The position numbers and the translations under genes were made by a program. From Chroococcidiopsis thermalis PCC 7203 (GTDB lineage: Bacteria > Cyanobacteriota > Cyanobacteriia > Cyanobacteriales > Chroococcidiopsidaceae), in assembly GCF_000317125.1 (NCBI RefSeq), contig NC_019695.1, positions 1,662,336 through 1,726,335 of the forward strand: a stretch of 64,000 bases of DNA. The letters run 5' to 3'. Under the pieces are notes generated by a model. The model did no database searches. It saw nothing but the letters and a program-made list of their open reading frames with translations, and was not told where the DNA came from. Each line of letters starts with the position of its first letter. Position 1 is the first letter of the stretch. This document shows, in pieces, positions 17,943 through 27,841 of the stretch.

Positions 17943-17966
17943 CCAATTAACAATTACCAATTACCA
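17943..17966. repeat. Heptamer tract (aattacc) after treZ
   Basis: Three units, just downstream of the treZ stop codon at 17970. Confidence 0.7.
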
Positions 17967-17969
17967 AAA

Positions 17970-19817
17970 CTACGTGTTTTCGTAAAGTACAAAGTTGTAC
18001 GATCGCAGTTTTATTTCTTCGCCCGAATTGATTTTATCTGGGGCGACAGTACCGGAACCTTGCCATTTTTCATCGGCAGAATCGAGAATCTTTTGCCAAT
18101 TATTGTGGCTGAGTTCTGGTGCGAAGCTAACATCATTTTGGTTGAAGTTCATCAGACAAAGAATTTGGCTGTCGTCACTCCATCGCCGCCACCAGACAAT
18201 TTTTTGTTGTTCGTCTGCACCTGCTTCTATGCTGTTTCTTTCTTTTTTAATTAAAGCAGGAACAGTAGTGCGAAGTTGAATTAATTTTTGATACCAAGAC
18301 CAGATAACTTGGTGTTTACCTTCTTGGCGTTTTTCCCAATCCATTTTACAGCCGAGAAAAGTTTTGGAAGATTCTGGATCGGGTGGGTCTCCTACGGCGT
18401 GAAAGGCAGCAAATTCCTGTTTTCTGCCCTCACGAACTGCTTTAATTAAATCTGGGTCAGAGTGGCTGACAAAGTATGTAAAAGGTGCTTCTTCGGCATA
18501 CTCTTCACCCATGAATAGCAGAGGAATATAAGGTGAAAGAATTACCGCTCCAGCAGCTAGTTTGAGAGCATCAAAAGAGATGAGTTTTGATAGTCTTTCT
18601 CCTAACAACTGATTGCCAATTTGATCGTGATTTTGAATGCAAACGACAAATTGAGCGAGATCGGTGCGATCGCGAGCAGAACTACCATGAAATCTCTGAC
18701 GATGAGGTGCATATTTCCAGTCATAGACAAATGTATCGCGATAGGCTTTTGCCAAGTCTTCGCATTTACCAAAGTCTTGATAATAACCGTCACTATCGCC
18801 TGTTAATAATGCATGTAAAGCATGGTGAAAATCATCGCTCCACTGAGCATCAAGTTCGTATCCACCTACTTCTTTGGGACGAATAATTTTTGGATCGTTT
18901 AAATCGCTTTCAGCAATTAAGTAATACTTTCTCCCTTGTCGTTCAGAAAATTCTCGAACTTTTTCGGCTAATTCCGCTAAAAAGTGTTTTGCGCCTAAAT
19001 CGTAAATCGCGTGAACTGCATCTAATCGCAAACCATCGATATGAAATTCTCGCAGCCAATAAAGGGCATTTTCGATAAAAAAGTGGCGCACGTCGTGACT
19101 GTGGGCATCATCAAAATTAATGGCGCTGCCCCAAGGAGTGCGGTAGGTTTGAGTAAAATAAGGAGCAAAATTGCTGGTGTAATTACCTTCAGGTCCAAAA
19201 TGGTTGTACACCACATCGAGAATCACCGAAATTCCCTGTTGATGACAAGCTGCAACTAATTGCTTTAACTCTTCGGGAGTACCGTAGGAATTTTGCACGG
19301 CAAACGGGTAAACCCCATCGTAGCCCCAGTTGCGATAGGCGCAACTCCCATCTGGGGGAATATTGCCAGGAAATTGCGCGATCGGCATAATTTCGATCGC
19401 GTTGACTCCCAACTCTTTCAAATCTGCCAAACGGGGAATAATTGCAGTAAAAGTCCCTTCTGGGGTAAACGTACCGACATGTAATTCATAAATAATCATC
19501 GCGTCTAGCGGTACGCCAGCCCAATCGCCATCATTCCAAGTAAATTCATGGCTTATCACTTGAGAAGGCTTATGTACGCCATGCGGTTGAAAATAGGAAG
19601 CTGGGTCGGGGCGAGTTTCGCCACCATTTAATTCCAGAAGATATTGCGTACCTGGAGGGATATTATCGGCTACAACTTTCCAGTAGCCATCTTCCTGTTC
19701 CATCTGCAAAAAGCGTTCTTCGGGGGATACAATTTGAACGCCCAGTGACTCGATATTCGGTCCCCACACGATAAATTCACAGCGATCGCCGCCTAAATAG
19801 TTAGCACCAATTTTCAT
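17970..19817 (-). CDS. treZ: Malto-oligosyltrehalose trehalohydrolase
   Basis: Cuts trehalose from maltooligosyltrehalose (GH13, with an N-terminal CBM48-like domain). About 615 aa from the ATG at 19817 (MKIGANYLGGDRCEF). It shows YELHVGTFTPEGTF, LDVVYNHFGPEGNY, the nucleophile Asp266 in FHIDGLRLDAVHAI, the acid Glu303 in YLIAESDLND, and the transition-state Asp in CIQNHDQIGNQ. The six-residue extension from 19835 (MTNDKF) is repeat-derived. treY follows downstream, with 116 bp between treZ stop and treY start, so the pair forms one functional unit. Confidence 0.95.
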   Translation of the reverse strand: MKIGANYLGGDRCEFIVWGPNIESLGVQIVSPEERFLQMEQEDGYWKVVADNIPPGTQYLLELNGGETRPDPASYFQPHGVHKPSQVISHEFTWNDGDWAGVPLDAMIIYELHVGTFTPEGTFTAIIPRLADLKELGVNAIEIMPIAQFPGNIPPDGSCAYRNWGYDGVYPFAVQNSYGTPEELKQLVAACHQQGISVILDVVYNHFGPEGNYTSNFAPYFTQTYRTPWGSAINFDDAHSHDVRHFFIENALYWLREFHIDGLRLDAVHAIYDLGAKHFLAELAEKVREFSERQGRKYYLIAESDLNDPKIIRPKEVGGYELDAQWSDDFHHALHALLTGDSDGYYQDFGKCEDLAKAYRDTFVYDWKYAPHRQRFHGSSARDRTDLAQFVVCIQNHDQIGNQLLGERLSKLISFDALKLAAGAVILSPYIPLLFMGEEYAEEAPFTYFVSHSDPDLIKAVREGRKQEFAAFHAVGDPPDPESSKTFLGCKMDWEKRQEGKHQVIWSWYQKLIQLRTTVPALIKKERNSIEAGADEQQKIVWWRRWSDDSQILCLMNFNQNDVSFAPELSHNNWQKILDSADEKWQGSGTVAPDKINSGEEIKLRSYNFVLYENT

Positions 19818-19820
19818 AAA

Positions 19821-19912
19821 TTTGTCATTTGTCATTTGTCATTTGTGAGTGACTGGTGGCTGGTGACTAGACTCAATTCTAGTCACCAGCCACGACGAAC
19901 CACTCGCCACTG
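19821..19912. repeat. Heptamer tracts (tttgtca, ggtggct/ggtgact)
   Basis: Three tttgtca units lie just upstream of treZ, followed by gactggtggctggtgactag and its partial complement ctagtcaccagcc, which could pair into a hairpin between glgX and treZ. Confidence 0.75.
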
Positions 19913-19913
19913 C

Positions 19914-22043
19914 TTAAACCATCTGACGCAGCAGAACGAGCGATCGCGCTGTAACTGGAACGGTGCGATCGCCTGTATAGATGCTTTCTTCTTGAATAAA
20001 GCGCGGTTCTTTGGTATCAATAACTAATACCCACTGGTTATCTTGCATTCCCTGTGGCAAGTTGAATTCAAGAGTTTCATAGTGGGCGTTCAAGAAGATG
20101 AGAAAGCTATCGTCGCTGATGCGTTGACCTTGTTTCCCAGGACTGGGAATCATGTTTCCATTTAAGAACACGCCCATTGACTTCGCATATCCGATTTCCC
20201 ACTGTTCCTGATCCATCTCGCTACCGTCAGGATTGAACCACATGATATCGCTGACACCAGAACCGTGAATCGCTTGACCTTGGAACCACTTACGGCGACG
20301 AAATACAGGATGTTGGCGGCGGAAATAGATCAACTCGCGAGTAAAATCTAATAAATCTGTATTTCCCTGTACCAAATCCCAATTAAACCAAGAAATTTCA
20401 CTGTCTTGGCAGTATCCGTTATTGTTTCCATGCTGCGTCCGACCCATTTCATCACCCCCAAGTATCATGGGGATACCTTGGGACAGCATCAGCGTCACGA
20501 GGAAGTTCCGGCGCTGGCGTTCCCGTAATTGCAATACTTCTGAGTCATCTGTCTCGCCTTCTGCGCCGCAGTTCCAAGACCGATTGTGACTTTCACCGTC
20601 GCGGCTTTCTTCGCCGTTAGCTTCGTTGTGTTTCTCGTTGTAACTGACGAGATCGTTGAGCGTAAATCCGTCATGGGCGGTGATGAAGTTAATGCTAGCA
20701 TTCGGTCGCCGTCCGTTTTCTTGATAGTACAAGTCGGGGCTACCCGTCAGCCGATAGGCAAATTCTCCCAGAGTACTGTCCACGCCACGCCAGAAGTCTC
20801 GCGCCGTGTCTCGATATTTGCCGTTCCACTCCGACCAGAGAACGGGGAAGTTACCAACTTGATAACCACCCGTACCGATGTCCCAAGGTTCGGCAATTAA
20901 TTTAACATCCGCGATCGTCGGATCTTGGTGAATGATATCGAAGAATGCTGACAGTCGATCTACTTCGTACAGTTCTCTTGCCAAGGCTGAAGCTAGATCG
21001 AAGCGGAAGCCATCGACGTGCATTTCTGTCACCCAGTAGCGCAGGCTATCCATGATCATCTTCAAAACTTGGGCGTGGCGCACGTTGAGGGAGTTACCGC
21101 AACCTGTAAAGTCCATGTAGTATCGCGGATCGCCGTCTACCAATCGGTAATAATTGGCGTTGTCAATTCCCCGCATTGATAGAGTGGGACCCATGTGATT
21201 GCCTTCACCTGTGTGGTTGTATACCACGTCTAGAATGACTTCAATTCCAGCCCGGTGCAGGGCTTTAACCATTTCCTTGAACTCCCTCACCTGCTCGCCT
21301 AAAGTGCCACTAGAGCTGTATTCGGAGTGAGGCGCGAAATAATTGATCGAATCGTAGCCCCAGTAATTTCTCAACCCTTTGTCCGCCAAATGTCCTGGGA
21401 CGGAGAGGAAATGATGTACGGGCATCAACTCAACGGCGGAGATTCCCAAACGTTGCAAATGCTCGATCGCCGCTGGGTGTGCCATTCCTGCGTAAGTCCC
21501 GCGCAGTTCTTCGGGAATATCGGGGTGTAGCTTAGTAAAACCCTTGACGTGAGTTTCGTAGATAATTGTCTCGTTCCAAGGAGTACGCAGGAGTTTATCG
21601 TCTTCCCAGTTAAAACTTTGATCGACAACGACCGATTTCGGCATCAATGGGGCGCTATCCAAATCGGAAAACGATAAATCGGCTTCTTCAGACTCCCAAG
21701 AGTAACCATATAATTCTGGACCATTGCCAACTTCCCCCGCGATCGCTTTTGTGTACGGATCGATCAGCAGTTTATTGGGGTTAAAGCGATGTCCTTCTTG
21801 GGGTGCGTATGGTCCATGCACTCTATACCCGTACCGTTGACCTGGACCTATACCTGGTATGTAGCCATGCCAGACGAAATTACTGACTTCTGTTAGCTGT
21901 ATGCGAGTTTCTTCGTCATCGCGATCGAACAAGCACAATTCTACACCTGTGGCATTTTCCGAAAACAAGGTGAAGTTCGTGCCTTTGCCGTCCCAACAGG
22001 AACCCAAAGGATAGACATTGCCTGGCCAGAGTGCAACATACAT
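19914..22043 (-). CDS. glgX: Glycogen debranching enzyme (isoamylase type)
   Basis: Hydrolyses alpha-1,6 branches of glycogen or limit dextrin (GH13_11). 709 aa, normal length. An N-terminal CBM48 (about 10-130) precedes the barrel, with YETHVKGFTKLHPDIPEELR, LDVVYNHTGEGNHMGPT, the nucleophile Asp349 in VDGFRFDLASAL, the acid Glu385 in LIAEPWDIG, and Asp458 in TAHDGFTLNDLVSYN. The ATG at 22043 gives the usual start (PLGSCWDGKGTNFTLFSENA). It lies upstream of treZ-treY on the same strand with short gaps. The free linear chains it releases are substrates for TreY and MalQ. Confidence 0.95.
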   Translation of the reverse strand: MYVALWPGNVYPLGSCWDGKGTNFTLFSENATGVELCLFDRDDEETRIQLTEVSNFVWHGYIPGIGPGQRYGYRVHGPYAPQEGHRFNPNKLLIDPYTKAIAGEVGNGPELYGYSWESEEADLSFSDLDSAPLMPKSVVVDQSFNWEDDKLLRTPWNETIIYETHVKGFTKLHPDIPEELRGTYAGMAHPAAIEHLQRLGISAVELMPVHHFLSVPGHLADKGLRNYWGYDSINYFAPHSEYSSSGTLGEQVREFKEMVKALHRAGIEVILDVVYNHTGEGNHMGPTLSMRGIDNANYYRLVDGDPRYYMDFTGCGNSLNVRHAQVLKMIMDSLRYWVTEMHVDGFRFDLASALARELYEVDRLSAFFDIIHQDPTIADVKLIAEPWDIGTGGYQVGNFPVLWSEWNGKYRDTARDFWRGVDSTLGEFAYRLTGSPDLYYQENGRRPNASINFITAHDGFTLNDLVSYNEKHNEANGEESRDGESHNRSWNCGAEGETDDSEVLQLRERQRRNFLVTLMLSQGIPMILGGDEMGRTQHGNNNGYCQDSEISWFNWDLVQGNTDLLDFTRELIYFRRQHPVFRRRKWFQGQAIHGSGVSDIMWFNPDGSEMDQEQWEIGYAKSMGVFLNGNMIPSPGKQGQRISDDSFLIFLNAHYETLEFNLPQGMQDNQWVLVIDTKEPRFIQEESIYTGDRTVPVTARSLVLLRQMV

Positions 22044-22191
22044 AGGTTTGACTGCGTGTCAAGTATTAAGTAGTGAATGACTGATGACAGTAGGAATTTA
22101 ACTAAAGGTTCTTCCTACTTTTGGTAGAGTCTCTCTCAACACAGTACCGATTCCGAATTAGCTTGACTATCTATCCTAAGCAGGAATCAGT

Positions 22192-22290
22192 TGTCAGCGA
22201 TCGGTTACTAGTGGCTAGTGGCTGGTGACTAGAATTGCTCTCTTGTCTCCCTTGTCCCCCAACTCCCGACTCTCGACTCCCGACTTCCTA
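22192..22290. repeat. Heptamer tracts between malQ and glgX
   Basis: ggctagt / gctggtgact units (22209-22232), a cttgtctcc unit, and cgactcc / gactccc units ending two bases before the malQ stop codon. Confidence 0.75.
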
Positions 22291-22291
22291 A

Positions 22292-23797
22292 TTAGCGGCT
22301 ATAAATTTGTGTCATTTCCAATAGGCGATCGCGTAGTTGAGGTGTTAGCATTTCAGAACTTTCGTAACGCCAACGCCAGTTGCCTGCATTGACACTGGGA
22401 TCGTTCATGCGGGCGCGATCGTCTAAGCCTAAAATGTCTTGTAGAGGTAGAATGGCTAAGTCTGCAACTGAGGCTAATGCCAGTTGGATGAATTCCCAAT
22501 TAATTTCTGTTATTTCTGCCGCAGATTCGTCACCCAAATATTTCGCGACAAATTGCTTTTCTTTGTCGCTAGCTTTGTTCCACCAACCAATAGCTGTATC
22601 GTTATCGTGAGTACCGGGATAAACGACGCTGTTATGGACATAATTGTGAGGTAAATAGGCATTACTTGAGTCGTCTCCAAAGGCAAATTGCAGAATTCTC
22701 ATGCCTGGAAATTGAAAGCGATCGCGCAATTCTTCGACTTCTGGAGTAATAATGCCTAAATCTTCTGCCATAATTGGCAAACTTCCCAAAGCGTTACCTA
22801 AAGTTTCAAAAAATTCTACTCCTGGGGCTTTAATCCACTCGCCATTAATGGCAGTCTCTTCGCCTGCTGGGACTTGCCAGTATGCCTCAAAACCGCGAAA
22901 ATGATCGACGCGAACGATATCGACATATTCTAAGGTGGCTTGAAAGCGTTGAATCCACCAAGCAAAGTTTGTTTGTTGCAATTTATCCCAGTTATAGACA
23001 GGATTTCCCCATAATTGTCCCGTAGCGCTGAAATAATCTGGGGGAACGCCAGCGATATATGTAGGTTCAAAAGTCTGGGGATCTAATTTAAATATTTCTG
23101 GACTCGACCAGACATCAGAACTATTGTGACAAACATAAATTGAAATATCGCCGACAATTTGAATATTTTTGTCGTTGGCGTATTTTCGTAGTTGTTTCCA
23201 CTGCTCGAAAAATTTGAATTGAACGAAATTATGATAAGCGATACTATCTTTTAAAGAATCTCTTGCTGCTTGCAACGCATCTGGCTCTCGACGCGCGATC
23301 GCTCGTTCCCAATTATTCCAGCTTTTCCCTTCGTTGGCTTCTAATAATGACATAAAAAGTACGTAGTCATCGAGCCAGTAAGATTGAGATTGACAAAATT
23401 GTGCGTATTCGGGGTTTTGATGAGTATTAGCTTGTTGAAAGTTTTCAAAAGCGATTTTAAGAAATTTAGTTTTATGCGGAATGACGCGATCGAAATTAAC
23501 TCGATTCAAATCCACATTTTCTAATGGACTTAGTTCTTCTTTCTTCAACAATCCTTCTTCTGCTAGCGTATCGAGACTAATTAATAATGGATTGCCAGCA
23601 AAACTGCTGAAATTCATGATGTATGGAGAATGCTCGTATCCCGTAGGACCCAAAGGCAAAACTTGCCACAATTTTTGTCCGCTACTGGCGAGAAAATCGA
23701 TGAATTCGTAAGCCGATTTTCCTAAATCGCCAATTCCATATCGGCTGGGAAGACAGGTAGGATGCAATAAAACGCCGCTAGCACGTTGGAATGTCAT
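22292..23797 (-). CDS. malQ: 4-alpha-glucanotransferase (amylomaltase)
   Basis: Disproportionates maltodextrins by transferring glucan segments (GH77). 501 aa, as in the family. It opens RASGVLLHPTCLPSRYGIGDLG and has WQVLPLGPTGYEHSPY. The nucleophile is Asp298 in DIVRVDHFRGFEAYW, the acid Glu345 in IMAEDLGIITPEV, and Asp398 is in GTHDNDTAIGWW. It starts at an ATG at 23797. It is divergent from treS-mak and upstream of glgX in the same direction with a 248 bp repeat-rich gap. It recycles short dextrins left by phosphorylase and debranching enzyme. Confidence 0.95.
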   Translation of the reverse strand: MTFQRASGVLLHPTCLPSRYGIGDLGKSAYEFIDFLASSGQKLWQVLPLGPTGYEHSPYIMNFSSFAGNPLLISLDTLAEEGLLKKEELSPLENVDLNRVNFDRVIPHKTKFLKIAFENFQQANTHQNPEYAQFCQSQSYWLDDYVLFMSLLEANEGKSWNNWERAIARREPDALQAARDSLKDSIAYHNFVQFKFFEQWKQLRKYANDKNIQIVGDISIYVCHNSSDVWSSPEIFKLDPQTFEPTYIAGVPPDYFSATGQLWGNPVYNWDKLQQTNFAWWIQRFQATLEYVDIVRVDHFRGFEAYWQVPAGEETAINGEWIKAPGVEFFETLGNALGSLPIMAEDLGIITPEVEELRDRFQFPGMRILQFAFGDDSSNAYLPHNYVHNSVVYPGTHDNDTAIGWWNKASDKEKQFVAKYLGDESAAEITEINWEFIQLALASVADLAILPLQDILGLDDRARMNDPSVNAGNWRWRYESSEMLTPQLRDRLLEMTQIYSR

Positions 23798-24050
23798 AGG
23801 GATATTTGAGGTGAACCAGGATAGAAGATAGCGCGTTATTGTCTGTTTTTCATGCTGCTAGGGGTAGAAAATGAGGTAGGAATGGGTTTTGACCAAACAT
23901 CTGCTACTACAACCGAAATTTTATCTGCTAAACCCGCCCCTACAAGAAACCCGTCCCTATGCCTAAATTTCCCTCTCTGGGTACTTGTGGAAATCGCGCT
24001 AGACTCAATAACTTGAAACAGTGGTTTTTGGGAATACAACTAGCGAGAAC

Positions 24051-27000
24051 ATGCAGTACGTATTAAAAGATGACCCCCTCTGGTTCAAAGATGCCATTAT
24101 CTACGAAGTGCCTGTACGCGCCTTTGCCGATAGTAATAGTGATGGGATCGGTGACTTCCGGGGGCTGACGGAAAAACTCGATTACCTTCAAGACTTAGGC
24201 GTTACCGCAGTTTGGATACTACCATTCTTTCCCTCACCACTCAGAGATGATGGCTACGATATTGCCGATTATAAGAATGTTAATTCAATTTACGGTAATT
24301 TAGACGATTTTCGCGAATTTTTGAAAGCCGCCCACCAACGGGGCATTCGCGTCATTATAGAATTGATCGTCAACCATACTTCCGACCAACACCCTTGGTT
24401 TCAAAGAGCGAGACGTGCGCCTAAAGACAGTCCAGAACGAGATTTTTATGTTTGGAGTGACACGCCGGAGAAATACCAAGAAGCGCGGATTATCTTCCAA
24501 GATTTTGAAACTTCTAATTGGGCTTGGGACCCAGTAGCTAAAGCTTACTACTGGCACCGCTTCTACTCTCACCAGCCCGATATTAACTACGATAATCCAG
24601 CCGTGCGGGAAGCCGTGTTTGACGTGCTAGATTTTTGGTTGGGTATGGGTGTTGATGGGCTGCGGATGGATGCCGTACCTTATCTCTACGAACGGCAGGG
24701 AACGAACTGCGAAAATTTGGATGAAACTCATGTTTTCCTCAAACAACTCCGCCAGCGGGTAGATGCCAAATTTCCCAACCGAATGCTGCTAGCTGAGGCA
24801 AATCAGTGGCCCGAAGATGCAGCAGAATATTACGGAAATGGAGATGAGTGTCACATGAACTTCCATTTTCCGCTAATGCCGCGCTTGTTCATGTCGCTGC
24901 GGATGGAAGATAGCTTCCCCATTTTTGATATTTTGCAACAAACGCCAACAATTCCCGATAACTGTCAGTGGGCGCTGTTTTTGCGCAATCACGACGAACT
25001 CACGCTAGAAATGGTGACGGATGAAGACCGCGATTATATGTATCGAGTCTACGCCCGCGATCCAGCAATGCGGTTGAATTTGGGAATTCGTCGCCGTCTC
25101 GCGCCTCTACTCGGAAACGATCGCCGCCAAATTGAATTACTCAACAGCCTGTTACTCTCTCTTCCTGGCACTCCTGTACTCTACTACGGCGATGAAATTG
25201 GCATGGGAGATAACGTATATATAGGCGATCGCAATGGCGTGCGGACACCAATGCAGTGGAGTTCCGATCGCAATGCTGGTTTCAGCCGCGCTAATCCGCA
25301 AAAGTTATACTCGCCCGTCATTATTGATTCAGAATATCACTACGCCGCCATCAACGTTGAAGCACAACGAGCTAATACCAATTCTCTCTGGTATTGGATG
25401 AAACGCTTAATTGCCACCCGCAAGCGTTTCCAAGCCTTCGGACGCGGTAGTTTTGAATTATTGCATCCAGATAACCGCAAAGTGCTTACCTTTACGCGCA
25501 CTTATCAAGGCGAACATATTCTAGTGGTGGCAAATCTGTCTCGCTTCGTGCAAACAGTGGAACTGGATTTATCAGCTTTTAAAGGCACGACTCCAGTAGA
25601 AATTTTTGGTCGCACGGAGTTTCCAGCGATTGGCGATACTCCCTACTTCTTTAGCATCAGCCCTTATGCCTTTTATTGGTTGAGTCTAGTTGCCAAGCCG
25701 AGCGAAATCCAGCCTGCTAGACCCCAAGCAGAGTTACCAACATTAGTTGTCAATAGCAAATGGCAAAATATCTTTGCCCAACGGGATTTAAGAGTCAGAC
25801 TAGAAGCTATACTGCCAGAATATCTGTCTACGTGTTCCTGGTTCAATCCTAAAACTCGGATAATTCAAGGGGTACAAATCGCCGAAGTTGTTGCCATCCC
25901 CTACAAAAATACCGAAGCCAGAGCCGTTTGGTTGCAGGTAGATTACGTGCAGGGCGATCCAGAAACTTACTTGATGCTGCTGGCTTATGCCGAGGGAGAA
26001 CAAGCAACACAGACTTTAACAGATAATCGTAACGCGGTTGTCGCTAATTTGTTGGTGCAAGGTAAAGATAAATTCGGCGTATTATTTGAAGCCACCGCAG
26101 ATAAAAGTTTTCTTGCCTCGTTGATTGAGGCGATCGCCTGTCAGCGACAGTATAAAGGTATGGCAGGGGAACTCATGGCAAGTGCTACCGATCTCTATCC
26201 TCAAGCGAGTCACAACGGTAAAAAACCTCTAGAACCGACAGTATTAAAGCAAGAACAGGGCAAGACTTTTATTGTCTACGAGGGATTGGGTGCTAACGGT
26301 GCTAACCCCAACAACCATCTCGTACTCAAACTCTTCCGCCAGCAAGAAGAAGGAATTAACCCAGATCTCGAAATTCGCCGCTTTTTGGGCGAGAAAAAAC
26401 GCTTGCAACACTTTGCCCCATTAGTAGGAGCGATCGAATATCACCGTCCGTCAACAACACCAGTTACGGTAGGGATATTACAGGAATACATCCGCGATAC
26501 CCGTAGTGGTTGGGAATATACCCTCGATAGCCTGCGAGATTACTTTGAGTTAGTCACAACACAACATGCAGAAATGACTGAGATCCCCATACCTGGGGGA
26601 AATCTGATCGATATGGGGAGTCGGGAGTCGGGAGTCGGGAGTCGGGAGTCGGTAGGGGCGATTGGCAGTGCGCCTGTACTGGGGACTCAGGAAGAAGAGT
26701 TCGAGCCATTTTCTTTGGCTAATCGAACCATCGGTTCTTATTTAGACAGCGCTCAAATTTTGGGACAATCGACAGCAGAACTGCATATCGCCCTTGCTGC
26801 TGATGGCGACAATTCTGGATTTACTCCAGAACCATTCTCGACATTTTACCAACGTTCCATTTACCAACAAGCCCGCAATCTCGCGGGACAAGTCCTCATC
26901 GTTCTCAGACAACGTTTAAAAACGCTGACACCACACGCCCAAGAATTAGCTCAAGATGTCCTGAATCGCCAAGAGCAAATCATGGAGCGCTTTGGGCTGA

Positions 27001-27491
27001 TCCTCAACCAAAAAATTACTGCTATGCGGACTCGCTGTCATGGCGATTATCATTTGGGACAAGTACTCTATACGGGTAAAGACTTCATCATCTCCGATTT
27101 TGAAGGAGAATCGGGACGCAGTTTAAGCGATCGCCGCATTAAACGCTCTCCTTTGCGCGATGTTGCCAATATGTTGCAGTCTTTTCATTACGCTGCTAAC
27201 GTTGGACTGCGCAACGAAATTGAAAGCGGGATGCTTCGTACAGAGAATTTACCCGTCATGCAGCAATGGGCGCAGTTTTGGTCTACCTGCGTCGGTGCGG
27301 CTTTCCTCAATTCATATCTGGCGATCGCTTCTCAAGACTCTTTCTTACCCAAAACCAAGACTGAGTTACAAGTTCTGCTAGATGCTTACCTCTTAGAAAA
27401 AGCAATCCACGGCTTGGGCTACGATCTCAATTCCCGCCTCGACTGGGTAGAGATCACCTTGGGGCGGATTTTGCAACTGTTGGATACTTAA
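24051..27491 (+). CDS. treS: Trehalose synthase-maltokinase fusion (TreS-Mak)
   Basis: Two-domain enzyme of about 1146 aa. The N-terminal GH13 domain (to about 560) interconverts trehalose and maltose: nucleophile Asp207 in VDGLRMDAVPYL, Glu249 in LLAEANQWPED, Asp315 in FLRNHDELTLEMVT. The C-terminal half resembles maltokinase: HGDYHLGQVL with Asp in the catalytic loop (about 997-1006), then ISDFEGE and RRIKRSPLRDVANMLQSFHYAA, and it would phosphorylate maltose with ATP. The ATG at 24051 is preferred over GTG at 24021. Around residues 856-867 the frame reads through five gggagtc heptamers, giving SRESGVGSRES. GlgE, which would use maltose-1-phosphate, is not in the window. Confidence 0.93.
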   Translation: MQYVLKDDPLWFKDAIIYEVPVRAFADSNSDGIGDFRGLTEKLDYLQDLGVTAVWILPFFPSPLRDDGYDIADYKNVNSIYGNLDDFREFLKAAHQRGIRVIIELIVNHTSDQHPWFQRARRAPKDSPERDFYVWSDTPEKYQEARIIFQDFETSNWAWDPVAKAYYWHRFYSHQPDINYDNPAVREAVFDVLDFWLGMGVDGLRMDAVPYLYERQGTNCENLDETHVFLKQLRQRVDAKFPNRMLLAEANQWPEDAAEYYGNGDECHMNFHFPLMPRLFMSLRMEDSFPIFDILQQTPTIPDNCQWALFLRNHDELTLEMVTDEDRDYMYRVYARDPAMRLNLGIRRRLAPLLGNDRRQIELLNSLLLSLPGTPVLYYGDEIGMGDNVYIGDRNGVRTPMQWSSDRNAGFSRANPQKLYSPVIIDSEYHYAAINVEAQRANTNSLWYWMKRLIATRKRFQAFGRGSFELLHPDNRKVLTFTRTYQGEHILVVANLSRFVQTVELDLSAFKGTTPVEIFGRTEFPAIGDTPYFFSISPYAFYWLSLVAKPSEIQPARPQAELPTLVVNSKWQNIFAQRDLRVRLEAILPEYLSTCSWFNPKTRIIQGVQIAEVVAIPYKNTEARAVWLQVDYVQGDPETYLMLLAYAEGEQATQTLTDNRNAVVANLLVQGKDKFGVLFEATADKSFLASLIEAIACQRQYKGMAGELMASATDLYPQASHNGKKPLEPTVLKQEQGKTFIVYEGLGANGANPNNHLVLKLFRQQEEGINPDLEIRRFLGEKKRLQHFAPLVGAIEYHRPSTTPVTVGILQEYIRDTRSGWEYTLDSLRDYFELVTTQHAEMTEIPIPGGNLIDMGSRESGVGSRESVGAIGSAPVLGTQEEEFEPFSLANRTIGSYLDSAQILGQSTAELHIALAADGDNSGFTPEPFSTFYQRSIYQQARNLAGQVLIVLRQRLKTLTPHAQELAQDVLNRQEQIMERFGLILNQKITAMRTRCHGDYHLGQVLYTGKDFIISDFEGESGRSLSDRRIKRSPLRDVANMLQSFHYAANVGLRNEIESGMLRTENLPVMQQWAQFWSTCVGAAFLNSYLAIASQDSFLPKTKTELQVLLDAYLLEKAIHGLGYDLNSRLDWVEITLGRILQLLDT
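26616..26652. repeat. Five gggagtc heptamers inside the maltokinase domain
   Basis: Five perfect 7-mer units (26616-26650) inside the open frame of treS-mak, translated as repeating SRESGVG-type residues. The frame is preserved across the tract. Confidence 0.9.
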
Positions 27492-27841
27492 GGTTTTTTC
27501 TAGCAATTCCTGTAGTAGGGGCGCACAGCTGTGCGCCCCTACTACTAGTTGCTGAATTATCCGCTCGATTTCCATTGGTGCGTCTCTACTGCAAATAAAA
27601 ATTGATAAAACTTGATATTAATTTTTTAAAGAAAGACGCTTCACGCAGCTTTTGATAGATTTTTAATGTAAAATCATCGCAATCTCAGCCTTACGGTCGT
27701 TGCTCGAAGAATAATCTTATCGGGCGATCGCAGTCGATAACAGGAGCGTAAATGCTGCTACGAGTACACTTAGGTGGCGATCGCTAACATCATACAAATA
27801 TAAGTATCACAACAAGCAAGCTATAAGAAGCTATAAGTTAT
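27492..27841. other. Intergenic region with palindromic core and possible promoter
   Basis: Begins with T-rich sequence after the treS-mak stop, then a 34 bp perfect palindrome (27512-27545), then about 290 bp with GCGATCGC sites and imperfect ctataag direct repeats just before the next start codon. No gene recognised. Confidence 0.6.
27512..27545. repeat. Perfect 34 bp palindrome, core of the AGCT-centred family
   Basis: Arms of 17 bases meet at AG/CT (gcacagctgtgc centre). It lies 20 bp after the treS-mak stop and could act as a terminator. Related cores occur at 32215 (inside a gene), 32552, 35453, 39691, 59567 and 62592. Confidence 0.9.

Noticed and set aside
17854-17946. 31-residue N-terminal extension of TreY
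   Set aside because: Much of it is encoded by acccatc/acccatt heptamers; the family N-terminus begins at the ATG at 17853.
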